From Actinoplanes sp. SE50/110 (GTDB lineage Bacteria; Actinomycetota; Actinomycetes; Mycobacteriales; Micromonosporaceae): DNA of 64,000 nt. Within the stretch, counting starts at the first letter, position 1. The number at the start of each line of letters is the position of its first letter. The notes below the pieces were generated by a model. That model searched no databases and was not told the origin of the DNA. It saw only the letters and a list, made by a program, of their open reading frames with translations. Shown here one piece after another: positions 62,622-64,000 of the stretch. Made by a program: the position numbers and the translations under genes. Location of the stretch: positions 5,737,001-5,801,000 of the forward strand of contig NZ_LT827010.1 in the NCBI RefSeq assembly GCF_900119315.1, written 5' to 3'.

Positions 62622-63540
62622 ATTGCCACCTCCAGGGAATACGGTTTGGGGCCCGTTCCGGGGTTCGGGCGGAAAGCCGGTGACGGCCGGTTTCCGTGGC
62701 GGCGGAATTCACGGGTGCGCCCTCGCAGAATCATCATCGAGAATTCCACAATGCACACCCGGAGGCCCGCCCCGGCAGAATGGCCGAGGACCAGCGCGAA
62801 GGGCAAACCCGGACAGTCAGCGTGCCGGCGCCGCGCACAGAACCGACGGGCCGCTGAGTCGGCACCGTTCAGGATCCGGCTGAGACGTGAAACCGACGCG
62901 GCGCGGGCATCGAGCGCGGGACCGCTCGACCGAGCAGGACCGCCTGATCGAACGGTGCCGTCATGGAGCGGTGCCGTCATGGAGCGGTGCCGGCCATCGA
63001 GCGGTGCCGGCCATCGAGCGGTGCCGGCCATCGAGCCTCGCGGCATCAGAATCGGACACGGGGGACGACCGGCGCAGAGCGCAAGGGCTGAGCCCGAACG
63101 CTGGAGCCCGAACGCTCGCACCCGCATGCCGAAGACCCGGGGTTTGCCTGGTGTGCATCACAGCATGCGGTCAACCTATGCCGCTTCCCACGCGGGCGCC
63201 ACCGATTATTCGGGGTCCGGCACGACGGGTGTGCTCACGGCGTACCGGCAAGCGAGGGACACCGGGAAAGGCCGCAACCAGAAGCCGCCAGCGAGCCTTG
63301 ACCAGCGGGTTTGTGACCCGAACCGGAAGGGGGCGGCGCGGAACGCGACGAGCGAAGGGTGCGGCGACGGGAATCGGACCGGACCGAGGGGGCGGCGGCG
63401 CCAGCCGCAACAAACGGCGAGGGAGACGCCGAGGTACGCAGTAGGAGCGGAGGGTGGGACCGGCGCGGGGCAGAGGCGGCGAAAGGGAGGCCGCGGCGAG
63501 AGAGACCGCAGCGAGGAAGACCGCAGCGAGGGAGACGACG
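62622..63540. other. Repeat-rich region without a convincing gene
   Basis: Several frames of 60-190 codons exist on both strands, but none has a ribosome site, a recognisable domain or strong third-position GC. The sequence is visibly less GC-rich in places (cattatgc-like and gattattcg stretches near 63200). It contains the 16-17-bp tandem repeat below, a doubled AGCCCGAACGCT (63091-63114) and short GACCGCAGCGAGG repeats (about 63507-63536). It may be a decayed gene or a recombination-prone spacer. Confidence 0.45.
62951..63033. repeat. Five tandem 16-17-bp repeats
   Basis: Units AACGGTGCCGTCATGG (62951), AGCGGTGCCGTCATGG (62967) and three identical AGCGGTGCCGGCCATCG (62983, 63000, 63017). 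The change in unit length from 16 to 17 shifts frame each time, so the array is unlikely to be protein-coding. Confidence 0.9.
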
Positions 63541-63564
63541 CGGGCCGGCCCGGAGGCCGGCCCG
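63541..63564 (-). terminator. Hairpin terminator after the LamG gene
   Basis: A perfect 10-bp stem (CGGGCCGGCC and GGCCGGCCCG) with a CGGA loop, 18 bp after the stop at 63583 on the minus strand; no T tract. Confidence 0.75.
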
Positions 63565-63582
63565 CTACGGGAGTGGGCGGCC

Positions 63583-64000
63583 TCAGCCGACCTGGATGTA
63601 CACGTCGTCGAGCTGGCCGTGGTACATGTCGCTGGTGGCGCCGAAGTTCGGGCCGCCGATCCGCAACGGCATGGTGTTGTCCACCGAGAGGGTCGCCGGG
63701 ATGGTGACGTGCGAGCCCGCCGTGCCGTCGACCGAGATGCCGAGGCTGGTGGGGGTGCGCTCGCAGACGACCTTGTGCCAGGTGCCGTCGGCGAGGGGCT
63801 TGGAGGAGATGGCGCTGAAGGTCTGCGCGCTGCCCTTGCCGGTCATGATGCAGACGGCGCGGCCGTTCTTGCCGGTGAGCTGCATCTTCCAGACACTGTC
63901 GGCGCCGGCCAGGCCCTTCTGCATGATGTTGGCTTTGCCGTGCAGCTGGGCCTGGGTGACGCGGATGCTGGCGGCCCAGTGGAAGGTGCGTACGCCCGGG
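63583..64000 (-). CDS. LamG/concanavalin-like protein, C-terminal part
   Basis: The frame runs off the window end, so only the last 138 residues are seen. They form a laminin-G-like jelly roll: RTFHWAASIRVTQAQLHGKA, VWKMQLTGKNGRAVCIMTG, LADGTWHKVVCERTPTSLGI, SVDGTAGSHVTIPATLSVDN and the closing MPLRIGGPNFGATSDMYHGQ, LDDVYIQVG. Two Cys (CIMTG and VCERT) probably form a disulfide, which fits a secreted protein. In actinomycetes such domains bind carbohydrate or close larger surface or enzyme proteins. The upstream domain content is outside the window. Confidence 0.8.
   Translation of the reverse strand, partial: PGVRTFHWAASIRVTQAQLHGKANIMQKGLAGADSVWKMQLTGKNGRAVCIMTGKGSAQTFSAISSKPLADGTWHKVVCERTPTSLGISVDGTAGSHVTIPATLSVDNTMPLRIGGPNFGATSDMYHGQLDDVYIQVG

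Noticed and set aside
62549..63127. 192-codon minus-strand frame in the repeat-rich region
   Set aside because: It crosses the frame-shifting 16/17-bp repeats and overlaps the better supported 80-residue gene. It has no domain and mixed codon use.

Overview
The window is very GC-rich (about 72-75 % by eye) and densely coded on both strands, with GTG and TTG starts and 4-bp ATGA/GTGA gene overlaps. A mycothiol ligase gene (mshC) sits next to its usual actinobacterial companions (SCO1664-type, DUF3090, MSMEG_4193-type phosphomutase). There is also an accessory SecA2, a DUF5703 gene, a cobalamin riboswitch and large STAND/LuxR regulators. Together these point to a filamentous actinomycete, most likely Micromonosporaceae (Actinoplanes-like); the genus is inference. 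No rRNA, tRNA, insertion sequence, prophage or CRISPR array was seen.

Layout. 0-3.5 kb: end of a probable GntR-type regulator, a membrane-anchored alpha/beta hydrolase and a NarL-type two-component pair. 3.6-9 kb: a small secreted protein, then mshC, SCO1664-like, DUF3090, phosphomutase and F420 oxidoreductase as one minus-strand run. 9-16 kb: aldo/keto reductase plus a second NarL-type pair, DUF5703, a conserved acidic protein, an M20 peptidase, a hemerythrin-like protein and a LysR regulator. 15.7-23.3 kb: a secreted two-domain polysaccharide-degrading enzyme, divergent from one of two paralogous LuxR/LAL ATPase regulators that converge tail to tail. 23.3-27 kb: a ClpC-type unfoldase and a divergent NYN-domain protein, with an HspR-box-like palindrome between them. 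27.2-32.2 kb: a cassette of a small helical protein, a helical/proline-rich protein, an FtsK/SpoIIIE-type ATPase and a coiled-coil membrane protein. 32.3-39 kb: two DUF72 genes, a DksA/TraR zinc finger, a P-loop-less uridine-kinase-like gene coupled to a receiver-less winged-helix regulator, and secA2. 39-44 kb: a STAS-HATPase fusion and a 1,284-residue repeat protein. 44-51 kb: a small membrane protein, a glutamate-cysteine-ligase-like enzyme, and a cobalamin locus (chelatase, cobO, cobB, cobE-like) behind a B12 riboswitch. 51-58 kb: VOC, SRPBCC and ArsR genes, citrate synthase, a universal stress protein, a GGDEF-EAL protein and a GNAT-like protein. 58-62 kb: xthA, a PAS-GAF-SpoIIE phosphatase and a CarH-like B12-binding protein. 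62-64 kb: a four-copy 50-bp tandem repeat, a small gene, about 0.9 kb of repeat-rich sequence with no convincing gene, and the C-terminal end of a LamG-type protein.

Systems most worth following up: (i) the FtsK-type cassette at 27.2-32.2 kb; (ii) a probable cobalamin photosensor without a DNA-binding domain paired with a SpoIIE phosphatase at 58.9-61.9 kb; (iii) the giant repeat protein at 40.0-43.9 kb; (iv) paired LAL regulators beside a chimeric lyase/hydrolase. Functions come from motif recognition alone; no database search was run.
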